Translations under genes and position numbers: made by a program | NCBI RefSeq assembly: GCF_016858125.1 | Contig: NZ_CP064781.1 | Location: 310,001-374,000 of the forward strand | Direction of reading: 5' to 3' | Length of the DNA: 64,000 bases | From: Azospira restricta | GTDB taxonomy: Bacteria; Pseudomonadota; Gammaproteobacteria; Burkholderiales; Rhodocyclaceae | Shown here: piece by piece, positions 8,928 to 16,674 of the stretch | Numbering within the stretch: position 1 is the stretch's first letter | Layout: each line of letters opens with the position of its first letter | The notes under the pieces: generated by a model | What the model was told of the DNA's origin: nothing | Seen by the model: the letters and a program-made list of their open reading frames with translations, nothing else | Databases searched by the model: none

Positions 8928-9679
8928 CAAAGTCCTTTCGCGGCCCATCCGCCGTCGACGTAGAGATCGGTGCCCGTCACGTAGCTGCTGGCCGGCGAGG
9001 CCAGGAAGATCGCGGCGCCGGCGAGTTCGTCCGCCTCGCCCCAGCGGCCGAGCATGGTGCGCGCGGCCCGCGCCTGCCGGCGCTCGGGGTCGGCGTAGCT
9101 GCCTTCGGTCATCGCGGTACGGACGTAGCCTGGAACGAGATTGTTGACCCGGACGCCCTGCGCGCTGTGGTCGAGCGCGAGCGCGCGCGTCAGCGCGGCG
9201 AGGCCGCCCTTCGAGGCGACGTAGCCGGGGTTTCCCGGGAACCCCAGCGCCGCGCCGATGCTGGTGACGTTGATGATCGAACCGTAGCCGCCGCGCAGCA
9301 TGCAGGGCACGACCACACGACAGCATTCGAAGACGGCCGTGAGGTTGCATTCGATCGTCTGGCGGAAGGCGGCGGACGGATCGCCAGCCGCCTGCGCTGG
9401 AAGCGTGATGCCCGCAGCATTGACCAATACGTCGATCCGCCCTTGCCCGGCGAAGATCTCCTCGACCAGGCTGCCGAAGGCCGTGCTGTCGGTGACGTCG
9501 CAGGTCCGATACAAGAACGCTGCCGCGTCGCCTTGCGCAGCAGGCGAGCGCCCGAGGCCGAACACCGTGGCGCCGGCGCCGGCGAGGCCCCGCGCGATGG
9601 CGTGGCCGATGCCGCGCGAGGCGCCGGTGACGATTGCCACGCGGTCATGCAGGCTGAACACGCCGGCTCCCGCGCTCAT
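8927..9679 (-). CDS. SDR family oxidoreductase
   Basis: Encodes 250 aa from the ATG at 9679, which overlaps the CMP-sugar synthetase stop. Classical SDR motifs are intact: VAIVTGASRGIGHAIARGLA for the cofactor, NAAGITLPAQ, INVTSIGAALGFPGNPG with the active-site Ser, and GYVASKGGLAAL with the YxxxK pair. It ends with TDLYVDGGWAAKG, a normal family terminus. It resembles gluconate or sugar-acid dehydrogenases and 3-oxoacyl-ACP reductases in general form, but its location points to sugar metabolism. Its stop shares one base with the next start (TGATG). Confidence 0.85.
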   Translation of the reverse strand: MSAGAGVFSLHDRVAIVTGASRGIGHAIARGLAGAGATVFGLGRSPAAQGDAAAFLYRTCDVTDSTAFGSLVEEIFAGQGRIDVLVNAAGITLPAQAAGDPSAAFRQTIECNLTAVFECCRVVVPCMLRGGYGSIINVTSIGAALGFPGNPGYVASKGGLAALTRALALDHSAQGVRVNNLVPGYVRTAMTEGSYADPERRQARAARTMLGRWGEADELAGAAIFLASPASSYVTGTDLYVDGGWAAKGL

Positions 9680-10371
9680 GGCCGATCCAGCCGAAATCCA
9701 CGCATGATCGCGGAGCAGAGATCGATGTCCTCGGGATTGTCGATCTGGAACATCTTGAACCGGCTCATGGCGAACAGCCCGATCCGGCCCCCGAGGCGGT
9801 TGTTGTCGCGGCGAAGTTGTTCGGGGCGGAAGACGTAGAACGACCCGTTTTCGAGATAGCGCTTCTCGATCTGCTGCCGGCGCTTCCGGTTGCGGTAGTC
9901 GTAGTTCACCGATTCGGCGCCGCCGTCGGCACCGATCCGCCAGGTGAAAAAGTCCTCGACCTCGGTCACCGAGAGCAACGAGTCATAGCCCTGCTCGCGC
10001 AGCGCCTGTATTCCCCCGTCGAGGTCGGACGGTTCTCGCAGCGGCGACGTCGCCTGCATGGCGACGACGAGGTCTATCGCCACGCCCTGCGCCTCGATCG
10101 CGTCGAGGGCGTGCAGCCAGGCCGACTCGGATGTCGCCGCGTCGCCCGATATTTCGGGCGGGCGGCGGATCGGGCGCGCGCCGTATGCTTCGGCGACCGA
10201 GAGTATCTCGTCGTCGTCGGAGGTGACCCAGACCGAGTCGATTTCGGCCGCATTCCGCGCCTGGAGGATGGACCAGGCGAGCAGGGGCTTGCCGCAGATG
10301 TCGACCAGGTTCTTGCGCGGAATGCCCTTGGACCCGCCGCGCGCGGGGATGATTGCAACGACGGACGTCAT
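9676..10371 (-). CDS. Acylneuraminate cytidylyltransferase family (CMP-ulosonate synthetase, NeuA/LegF/PtmB-like)
   Basis: Encodes 231 aa from the ATG at 10371; an extension to 10503 would lie wholly inside the isomerase gene. The family signature VVAIIPARGGSKGIPRKNL, then the SDDDEI and MQATSPLR segments, bind CTP and Mg. The enzyme should activate a 2-keto-3-deoxy sugar acid as its CMP form in the cytoplasm, ready for a glycosyltransferase. It sits two genes downstream of the NeuB-type synthase, the usual partner. Which ulosonic acid it uses cannot be read; the lack of neighbouring NeuC, PseBC or LegBC genes leaves it open. Confidence 0.88.
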   Translation of the reverse strand: MTSVVAIIPARGGSKGIPRKNLVDICGKPLLAWSILQARNAAEIDSVWVTSDDDEILSVAEAYGARPIRRPPEISGDAATSESAWLHALDAIEAQGVAIDLVVAMQATSPLREPSDLDGGIQALREQGYDSLLSVTEVEDFFTWRIGADGGAESVNYDYRNRKRRQQIEKRYLENGSFYVFRPEQLRRDNNRLGGRIGLFAMSRFKMFQIDNPEDIDLCSAIMRGFRLDRP

Positions 10372-10985
10372 GCGTATTCCTCCCGACCCGGGCCGCCCGG
10401 CGCCTTGAAGATCATGTTTTCCAGCAGGCCACAGAGGATGTGGCCGAGGAGGATATGGCATTCCTGGATGCGCGCGGTGACCTGCGACGGCACACGGATG
10501 CATTCGCAGAGGCCGTTCGCCAGCCCGCCCGACTGTCCGGTGAGGCAGAAGGTCGGCAGCCCGAGCCGCCGGGCGACCCAGATCGATTCGATGATGTTGG
10601 GGCTGTTGCCGCTGGTCGTGATCGGGATGTAGACGTCGCCGGGCTTCGCGACGGCCTCGAGCTCGCGCGCGAAGACCTGGTCGAAGCCGTAATCGTTGCC
10701 GATCGCGCTGATCGCGGAGCTGTTAGTGGCGAGCGCCAGCGAGGCCAGCGGCGCGCGGTCGAACTGGAAGCGCGAGGTGAACTCGGCCGACAGGTGCTGC
10801 GCGTCGGCGAAGCTGCCGCCGTTGCCGGCGAAGACGATCTTGCCGCCGCCGCGCAGGCTGTCGCAACAGACGAGCGCGACGCGCTCGACCTGCGCCAGGG
10901 CGGCTGGGTCCCGCAGCACCGCCTGCTTGACGGCGATCGAGTCCTCGATCTGCCGGGAAATTTCGGCAACCAACGTGCCGCTCAC
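10368..10985 (-). CDS. gmhA: Phosphoheptose isomerase (SIS domain)
   Basis: Encodes 205 aa from the GTG at 10985, which forms a GTGA overlap with the synthase stop and gives the usual GmhA length; upstream Mets lie inside that gene. The SIS fold is evident: GKIVFAGNGGSFADAQHLSA with the phosphate-binding loop, LATNSSAISAIGNDYGF, and PITTSGNSPNIIES. GmhA converts sedoheptulose 7-phosphate to D-glycero-D-manno-heptose 7-phosphate. Genes for the following steps (kinase, phosphatase, nucleotidyltransferase) are in the same operon, which supports a heptose role, although SIS proteins can have other sugar phosphates as substrates. Confidence 0.88.
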   Translation of the reverse strand: MSGTLVAEISRQIEDSIAVKQAVLRDPAALAQVERVALVCCDSLRGGGKIVFAGNGGSFADAQHLSAEFTSRFQFDRAPLASLALATNSSAISAIGNDYGFDQVFARELEAVAKPGDVYIPITTSGNSPNIIESIWVARRLGLPTFCLTGQSGGLANGLCECIRVPSQVTARIQECHILLGHILCGLLENMIFKAPGGPGREEYA

Positions 10986-12874
10986 AACGTGCCCTCCAGG
11001 CGTTCGAGCGCGATCCAGAAGCCTTCGCCGCCATTCTTGTGGCCCTGCCAGATTTCGGGAATGAACGAGGCGCCGGGACACCCGGCCTTGAGGATGCCGC
11101 CCAGCCGCGCGAAGTCGATGTCGCCCTCGCCGATCTGAAGGCCCTCGCCGTTCAGGTCCTTGGCATCACCCAGGTGCAGGTGCCCGGTGAACGGGGCGAT
11201 CTTCGCCGCGAAGTCGTAGAAGTCGTAGCCCAGGTGGTTGCAGGTCAATCGGCTGTGCGAAACGTCGAAGCACATCCGCAGGCCGAGGCGGCTGCACCAT
11301 TCGACGATCTCGTCGATCTTCACGAAGATGTTCTGGTAACGCTGGCCGCCGAAGTGCCATGGGAAAGGCGCCATCGTCTGCGGGATGATCTCGACGCCCT
11401 CGCGGTCGAGTTCGTCGAGGCTGTTTGCAAAGCGCCGGTAATAGCCCTCGATGACGTCGGCCGGCAACGGTTCGTCCATGGTGAAACCACCGATGTTGGC
11501 GACGATCATAGGGCGTCGGGCCTTGGGGAAGAACTTGCGCAGCGAGCGGGTGATGTCGATCACGCGCTGGGTTTCGCGGATCGAGTCGTTCCGGTACGCG
11601 TCGTCCGGCGTCGCGAGGTCCATCAGGCGGCTTCCCGAGAAGAGCTCGGGCGCATGCACGACGTAGTCGGCTGAGTAGGTTCCTCCGAGGTAGTCAGCGG
11701 GATCGAGGTCCATGTCGGAGTACGAGAGATGGAACTCCCACAGATCCGGGGAAATGCGGCCCGCGTACTCCTTGAAGTCGTGGTAACGGACCGGCACGCC
11801 CCAGGGCCTACCGAACCGGTAGGCGCGCGGCTCGACCCGGGTGTCGGCAAGGTCCGACGGGTAGAAGAAGTCTTCTTCGCGCATGTCGCGCCGCAAGGTT
11901 CGCCCGACCAGACGGGCGAAGTTCTGCGGCGACAACCCCTGCCCCGGGCTGCGGATCTTGACGTCGCCGGCGCCGAGCACCGTACCGGCGGACAGCGGGC
12001 GCGCCGCGACGAGGCTCTTGCCGAGGTTCTCGCGGTTGATCATCTCGCCTTGCGAAAGCTTGCGGGCCAGGCCGTCGCCGAGCGCTTCCTCGATCTCGCG
12101 GATGCCCTCGATCATCTGCCTGAACTCGGCGTGGGTAAGGCTGGCCGCGTGGTCGGGGCCCTCCATCAGCCGATCGAGCGTGAAGTGGCGTTCGACGATG
12201 CAGGCGCCGAGCGCCACGGCGGCGAGCGACACGTTGATGCCGCGCTCGTGGCCCGAATAGCCGACCAGCGGGTGGATCTTGCGAAGCTCGCCCATCCAGC
12301 GGAGGTTGATGTCGTGGAGCGGCGCCGGATAGGTGCTGTTGCAGTGGAGCAACGCGTAGCGAGCGCCACGGGCGTTCAGGAAATCGACCGTCGCGCGGAC
12401 TTCCTCGGTGGCGCTCATCCCCGTCGACAGGATCAGCGGCTTGCCGGTGCGCGCCAGGACGTCGAGCAGGGGCAGGTTGGTGAGGTCGGCCGACGCCACC
12501 TTGTAGGCCGGAACGCCGAACCCTTCGAGCACGGCGACGCTCTTCTCGTCCCAGGGCGTGCACAGGTACTCGATGCCCTTCTGGCGGCAGTACTCGAAGA
12601 GTTTCCGGTGTTGGTCGACGCCGAGTTCGAAGCGGGCGAGCAGGTCGAGGATGTACTCGGTGCCCAGGTCCTCGCCGTCCTTGCGCAGGCTGCGCTTGCG
12701 ATAGACCTCGTCGAGGTGGCGCATCTGGAACTTGGCGCAGTCGGCGCCCATGTCGACCGCCCGATCGATCATCTCGATCGCGCGCTCGAAGCTGCCGTTG
12801 TGGTTGTTGCCGATCTCGGCGATGACGTAGGTCCGGCCGCTGCCGACCTCACGGTTTCCGATCGTGAAGCTCAT
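10982..12874 (-). CDS. NeuB-type ulosonate synthase fused to a sugar isomerase/epimerase-like TIM barrel
   Basis: Encodes 630 aa from the ATG at 12874 (ATGA overlap with the kinase stop); longer in-frame extensions fall within the kinase gene. Residues 1-265 are a NeuB domain: YVIAEIGNNHNGSFERAIEM, KVASADLTNLPLL, LILSTGMSATEEV, HCNSTYP and GYSGHERGINV. Residues about 275-340 are a SAF (antifreeze-like) domain with LVAARPLSAGTVL. Residues about 355-630 form a second barrel with FDVSHSRLTCNH, HLHLGDAKDLNGEG and SFIPEIWQGH, as in xylose-isomerase-like epimerases. NeuB enzymes condense phosphoenolpyruvate with an aldose to a 3-deoxy-2-ulosonic acid. The fused barrel may prepare that aldose. Plain NeuB proteins are only about 340-360 aa. 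Confidence 0.88.
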   Translation of the reverse strand: MSFTIGNREVGSGRTYVIAEIGNNHNGSFERAIEMIDRAVDMGADCAKFQMRHLDEVYRKRSLRKDGEDLGTEYILDLLARFELGVDQHRKLFEYCRQKGIEYLCTPWDEKSVAVLEGFGVPAYKVASADLTNLPLLDVLARTGKPLILSTGMSATEEVRATVDFLNARGARYALLHCNSTYPAPLHDINLRWMGELRKIHPLVGYSGHERGINVSLAAVALGACIVERHFTLDRLMEGPDHAASLTHAEFRQMIEGIREIEEALGDGLARKLSQGEMINRENLGKSLVAARPLSAGTVLGAGDVKIRSPGQGLSPQNFARLVGRTLRRDMREEDFFYPSDLADTRVEPRAYRFGRPWGVPVRYHDFKEYAGRISPDLWEFHLSYSDMDLDPADYLGGTYSADYVVHAPELFSGSRLMDLATPDDAYRNDSIRETQRVIDITRSLRKFFPKARRPMIVANIGGFTMDEPLPADVIEGYYRRFANSLDELDREGVEIIPQTMAPFPWHFGGQRYQNIFVKIDEIVEWCSRLGLRMCFDVSHSRLTCNHLGYDFYDFAAKIAPFTGHLHLGDAKDLNGEGLQIGEGDIDFARLGGILKAGCPGASFIPEIWQGHKNGGEGFWIALERLEGTL

Positions 12875-14259
12875 GTGTTTTCCATTTCGATGTGGTTTCT
12901 GCGTTCGCGTACGGTCCAGGCGCGCAGGCCTTCCTGTTCGAAGCGGAAGGGCCGGATATGGAGGCCGCGGCCTTCGAGGTAGGCCATCAGGTCGTGCTTG
13001 TAGAAAGGCGGCGCGTAGAAGAGGAAGAAGCCGCCGCCGCCCGCGCCGAGCAGCTTGCCGCCGATCGCGCCATTCTGCCGCGCGCCGTCGTAGATCTGGT
13101 CGAGGCGCGAGTTGGAGATCTTGCTGCTGAACTGGCGCTTCGATTGCCAGGCCTCGTGCAGCGAATGTCCGAATTCGAGCAGCCGCCCGCGCAGCAACTG
13201 GTTGCGCATGCGGTAGGAGAGTTCGACGTTTTCGCGGACCACCTTGCGGATGTCTTCCTGCTGCATCTGGCGGCGCTGGTCTTCGTGGATGTCGCCCGAG
13301 TCGTGGGTCGTGCCGGTGTCGCAGAGGACGAGGCTCTCTTCCAGTTCGAGCAGGGTGTCCGGGTGGATGCGCAGTGGATGGACGATGTTCTGGTCCATGC
13401 GAAATTCCATGAAGTTGAATCCGCCGAACACCGTCGCGTACTGGTCCTGCCACCCCCCGGCAACCCCCAGGTAGAGGCGTTCGGCCTGGTAGGCGAGTTC
13501 CGCCAGCTCATGCAGGTCCCACTGATCGCGCCGGAACTGGTTGAAGCAGCCGAGCACCGAGGCCGACACGACGGCGGAGCCGCCGAGGCCGGACTTCATG
13601 GGGAAGTCCGAGTGCAGGTAGAGTTCGAACCCGAAGTCGGGGCTGATCGCCTTGAGAAGCGCCTGCACCAGGCCGAAGCGCCCCTCCTGCCGCAAGACGG
13701 CCGGAAGGTCGTCCGCCACCAGCGTCTGGCCGAGGTCGCGCGAGGAGACGACGATCCGGCTGTCGTCGCGGATCCGGAGCGTCGCGTGGCTGTACAGGGA
13801 CACCGTCGTATTGATGACGGCGCCGCCGATCTCGGAGAAGTAATGCGTGAGGTCCGAACCGCCGCCGCCGAAGCTGATCCGTACCGGCGAGCGCGCGCGC
13901 GCGTAGACCGCCTCCTCGACCTGGACGGGCAGGTGGTCGCGGCTGACGATGCCGGCCAGGCAACGGTCCTTGTCGAGGATCGGGATGACCCGGATCCGGT
14001 GGTCGAGCTTCTTCATCAGCGACTCGCGCGACGTTTCCGGCGTCTCCCAGACGAAGTCGCGATTGGCGCAGGATCCGATGCGATCGTCGAGCGTGCCGCC
14101 TTCGAGCAGGCGGCGCCGGATGTCGCCGTCGGTCGCCAGCCCGGTGACGGCGCCGAAATCGTCCGTCGTCAGGACGATGCCATGGTGGTTGCTTTCGATC
14201 TGGGAGAGCGCGTCGCGCATCGACGCCGCCTCGGCGATCAGGAACTTGTTCAGCTGCAC
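12871..14259 (-). CDS. CBS-domain pair fused to GHMP sugar kinase (D-glycero-D-manno-heptose 7-phosphate kinase-like)
   Basis: Encodes 462 aa from a GTG at 14259, overlapping the nucleotidyltransferase stop by 10 bp; the CBS domain begins at once from this start. Residues 1-115 are two CBS motifs, with GIVLTTDDFGAVTGLATDGD in the first and VIPILDKDRCLAGIVSRD in the second. Residues 120-455 are a GHMP kinase: RSPVRISFGGGGSDLTHYF at its start matches HddA-type kinases, then MKSGLGGSAVVSASVL is the ATP loop and GGKLLGAGGGGFFLFY the C-terminal motif. It should phosphorylate heptose 7-phosphate at C1. CBS pairs usually bind adenine nucleotides and regulate. In PtmE they are attached to the nucleotidyltransferase instead. 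Confidence 0.85.
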   Translation of the reverse strand: MQLNKFLIAEAASMRDALSQIESNHHGIVLTTDDFGAVTGLATDGDIRRRLLEGGTLDDRIGSCANRDFVWETPETSRESLMKKLDHRIRVIPILDKDRCLAGIVSRDHLPVQVEEAVYARARSPVRISFGGGGSDLTHYFSEIGGAVINTTVSLYSHATLRIRDDSRIVVSSRDLGQTLVADDLPAVLRQEGRFGLVQALLKAISPDFGFELYLHSDFPMKSGLGGSAVVSASVLGCFNQFRRDQWDLHELAELAYQAERLYLGVAGGWQDQYATVFGGFNFMEFRMDQNIVHPLRIHPDTLLELEESLVLCDTGTTHDSGDIHEDQRRQMQQEDIRKVVRENVELSYRMRNQLLRGRLLEFGHSLHEAWQSKRQFSSKISNSRLDQIYDGARQNGAIGGKLLGAGGGGFFLFYAPPFYKHDLMAYLEGRGLHIRPFRFEQEGLRAWTVRERRNHIEMENT

Positions 14260-14963
14260 AGCTTGCCCTCGCGATCGCGCTCCTGCCAACGGCAGTAGCG
14301 CCGGTAGTCCTCGGGAACCCCGATGTCGATGAAATCCGACTCCAGCGGAACCGCCCGCAATCGGCGCGCCGCGAGCAGTTTCGGGAAGACGTCCTTTTCC
14401 AGGGACAGGCGCTGCCCGTCCCATGCCGTGAAGTGCTCGGCCTGAAGTGCGCACAGGCCGGCGTTGATCCAGCCTGCTCCACGGCTTTCGCCCTTTTCAC
14501 GGAAGGCGCACACGAACCCGGCGTCGTCGACCTCGACCTGTCCGTACCGGGAAACATCCGCCTGCCGGACGACGATCATCGCGTCGGCGCCGGCGCTTTC
14601 GAGTTCGCGCACTCCGGACCCGAGCCAAGTGTCGGCGTTGGTGACCAGGAATTCGCCTTCGAGGCCGAGATACCTGACCGCGTAGGCGACGGCGCCGCCC
14701 GTGTCGAGCGGCTGCGGCTCGGTGATCGACTGCACGGTGCAACCTGCCAGCAGACCGTCGCGCCGCGCGTCGATGAAGCGATCGATGAGATCCGCCTGGT
14801 GGTGCAGGAGAAAGACGAAGGACCGGACACCCTGAGCGATCCAGTGCTCGACCTGGTAATGCAGGAAGGGCGTCGTCCCGACCGGCGCCAGCGGCTTCGG
14901 GACGTCGTTGACGACATCCCGAAGCCGGGTACCGAAACCTCCCGCGAGCACCAGCATCTTCAT
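14250..14963 (-). CDS. NTP-transferase, HddC-like (heptose 1-phosphate guanylyltransferase candidate)
   Basis: Encodes 237 aa. The signature KMLVLAGGFGTRLRDVVNDV is the nucleotide-binding loop, PKPLAPVGTTPFLHYQVEHW follows directly, and VTNADTWLG holds the Mg-binding Asp. It is a compact sugar 1-phosphate nucleotidyltransferase without left-handed-helix or CBS extension, the size of HddC/MurU-type enzymes. Between a GmhB phosphatase and an HddA-type kinase the expected product is GDP-D-glycero-alpha-D-manno-heptose. The nucleotide specificity is inferred from neighbours. Start and stop both overlap adjacent genes. Confidence 0.85.
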   Translation of the reverse strand: MKMLVLAGGFGTRLRDVVNDVPKPLAPVGTTPFLHYQVEHWIAQGVRSFVFLLHHQADLIDRFIDARRDGLLAGCTVQSITEPQPLDTGGAVAYAVRYLGLEGEFLVTNADTWLGSGVRELESAGADAMIVVRQADVSRYGQVEVDDAGFVCAFREKGESRGAGWINAGLCALQAEHFTAWDGQRLSLEKDVFPKLLAARRLRAVPLESDFIDIGVPEDYRRYCRWQERDREGKLCS

Positions 14964-15547
14964 CGCAAGGCCAGCGCCGTTCCGGCGCCCTCCAGGCAGG
15001 AGATCGCGTCCTTCAGAGTGCGCACCGGGACGTAACGGAGCCCTTCGAGCGCGGCGGGGGACTCGTTCGAGAAGAGGATATTCAACCCCACGCCGGCAGC
15101 GACCCCAGCCTGGATGTCGCTCGGTTTGTCGCCGATGAGAATCGACTTCTCCAGCGATACGCCGAGCTCGCGGTGCGCCCTCAGGATCATCCCGGGACCG
15201 GGTTTTCGCGTGTCCTCGTCCTGCCGGTATTCACCAATCCCCGCCGTCGGGTGGTAGGGCGAGAAATACACCTTGTCGATGGGGGCGCCTTGCCGTTCGA
15301 ACTGTTCGCACATCCACGCTGTCAACTCGTGGAACTGCGCCTCCGAATAGTAGCCACGCCCGATCCCAGCCTGATTGGTGACAACCACGACGCGATAGCC
15401 CAGCGCACGCGCGGTGCGGACCAGGTCGAAGATGCCTTCGATGAAGTCGAAGTTGTCCTTCGAATGAACGTAGCCGTGGTTGACGTTGATCACGCCGTCG
15501 CGATCGAGGAGAAGCGCCCGGTCGTGACGCGATTCGGAAATATTCAT
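14960..15547 (-). CDS. gmhB: D-glycero-D-manno-heptose 1,7-bisphosphate 7-phosphatase-like HAD hydrolase
   Basis: Encodes 195 aa. HAD motif I is LLLDRDGVINVNHGYVHS, with the nucleophile Asp and acid Asp; motif II is VVVTNQAGIGRGYYSE; a DTRKPGPGM segment carries the motif III Lys; ILIGDKPSDIQAG is motif IV. This matches GmhB, which removes the 7-phosphate from heptose 1,7-bisphosphate. One difference is that the Cys-rich zinc loop normally found around residues 90-110 is not evident (FSPYHPTAGIGEYRQDED). The product would pass to the adjacent nucleotidyltransferase. The gene starts the tightly overlapping run and lies 74 bp after the UDP-glucuronate decarboxylase gene. Confidence 0.85.
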   Translation of the reverse strand: MNISESRHDRALLLDRDGVINVNHGYVHSKDNFDFIEGIFDLVRTARALGYRVVVVTNQAGIGRGYYSEAQFHELTAWMCEQFERQGAPIDKVYFSPYHPTAGIGEYRQDEDTRKPGPGMILRAHRELGVSLEKSILIGDKPSDIQAGVAAGVGLNILFSNESPAALEGLRYVPVRTLKDAISCLEGAGTALALR

Positions 15548-15621
15548 CGTTGGAGTGTGATTGCTTCGCCGCGACCATCAGCGCTGACTGCTCGCACTGG
15601 TAGTTGTCGCCTACGGCGCGA

Positions 15622-16581
15622 TCATTTCCCGGTCAGGATGCGGAAATATTCAATTGTTCGGGTGAGCCCAACTTCAAGAGGTACCGTGGGTGCCCAGCCA
15701 AGCCGCTCGCCGGCGAGCGAAATGTCCGGCTGGCGCTGCTTCGGATCGTCCTGCGGCAGCGGCAGGAAGCGCAGGTGGCTCTTCGACCCGGTCAGCCGCA
15801 GCACGGCCTCGGCCAGCTCGAGCATCGTGAATTCGCCCGGATTGCCCATGTTGACGGGGCCGACGAATTCGGCTGGCGAAGCCATCATGCGGACGAAGCC
15901 CTCGATCAGGTCGTCCACGTAACAGAAGCTGCGGGTCTGCGAGCCGTCTCCGTAGATCGTGATGTCCTCGCCGCGCAGCGCCTGGACGATGAAGTTGCTG
16001 ACCACGCGACCGTCGTTGGGGTGCATGCGCGGACCGTAGGTGTTGAAGATCCGGACGACCTTGATCGGCATCGCATGTTGCCGCCAGTAGTCGAAGAACA
16101 GGGTCTCCGCGCAGCGCTTGCCCTCGTCGTAGCAGCTTCGAGTGCCGATCGGGTTGACGTTGCCCCAGTACGACTCCGGCTGCGGATGCACGGTCGGATC
16201 GCCATAGACCTCGCTGGTCGATGCCTGGAGCACCTTGGCCTTGGTCCGCTTGGCCAGCCCAAGCACGTTGATCGCCCCCATGACGCTGGTCTTGGTGGTC
16301 TGCACCGGGTCGAACTGATAGTGGATCGGCGACGCGGGACAGGCGAGGTTGTAGATCTCGTCAACCTCGACGTTGAGCGGCTGCGAAATATCGTGCCGCA
16401 GCAGCTCGAAATGCGGGTTATCGAAGAGCCCGAGAATATTGTCACGTGTACCAGTGAAAAAATTGTCGACGCAAAGGACGTCACACCCCTCAGCAAGAAG
16501 CCTCTCACATAAATGAGAACCCAAGAAGCCAGCCCCGCCGGTTACCAAAACGCGTTTTTTCAGTGAGTATCTGTTACCCAT
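15622..16581 (-). CDS. UDP-glucuronate decarboxylase (UDP-xylose synthase)
   Basis: Encodes 319 aa from the ATG at 16581; a TTG four codons upstream is less likely. It is an extended [23 protein letters not shown] binds [13 protein letters not shown] is the family hallmark, [19 protein letters not shown] follows, and [13 protein letters not shown] carries the YxxxK pair. This combination is characteristic of UXS enzymes that convert UDP-glucuronate, supplied by the ugd gene in this window, to UDP-xylose. The first 150 bases are AT-richer than the rest. It begins the more variable part of the locus. Confidence 0.88.
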   Translation of the reverse strand: MGNRYSLKKRVLVTGGAGFLGSHLCERLLAEGCDVLCVDNFFTGTRDNILGLFDNPHFELLRHDISQPLNVEVDEIYNLACPASPIHYQFDPVQTTKTSVMGAINVLGLAKRTKAKVLQASTSEVYGDPTVHPQPESYWGNVNPIGTRSCYDEGKRCAETLFFDYWRQHAMPIKVVRIFNTYGPRMHPNDGRVVSNFIVQALRGEDITIYGDGSQTRSFCYVDDLIEGFVRMMASPAEFVGPVNMGNPGEFTMLELAEAVLRLTGSKSHLRFLPLPQDDPKQRQPDISLAGERLGWAPTVPLEVGLTRTIEYFRILTGK

Positions 16582-16674
16582 TATGCAACTCAAGGTTGGT
16601 CAGCATCGCTTCCTGATAGGCGATCACAAAACTAGAAAAATGCAGCGACAGCAGCCACAGCCGATCATTATACT

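Noticed and set aside
13868-13905. CG-rich alternating tract as Z-DNA or a slippage site
   Set aside because: It is a short run in a coding region, explained by Ala/Arg codons in high-G+C DNA, and the reading frame is intact.
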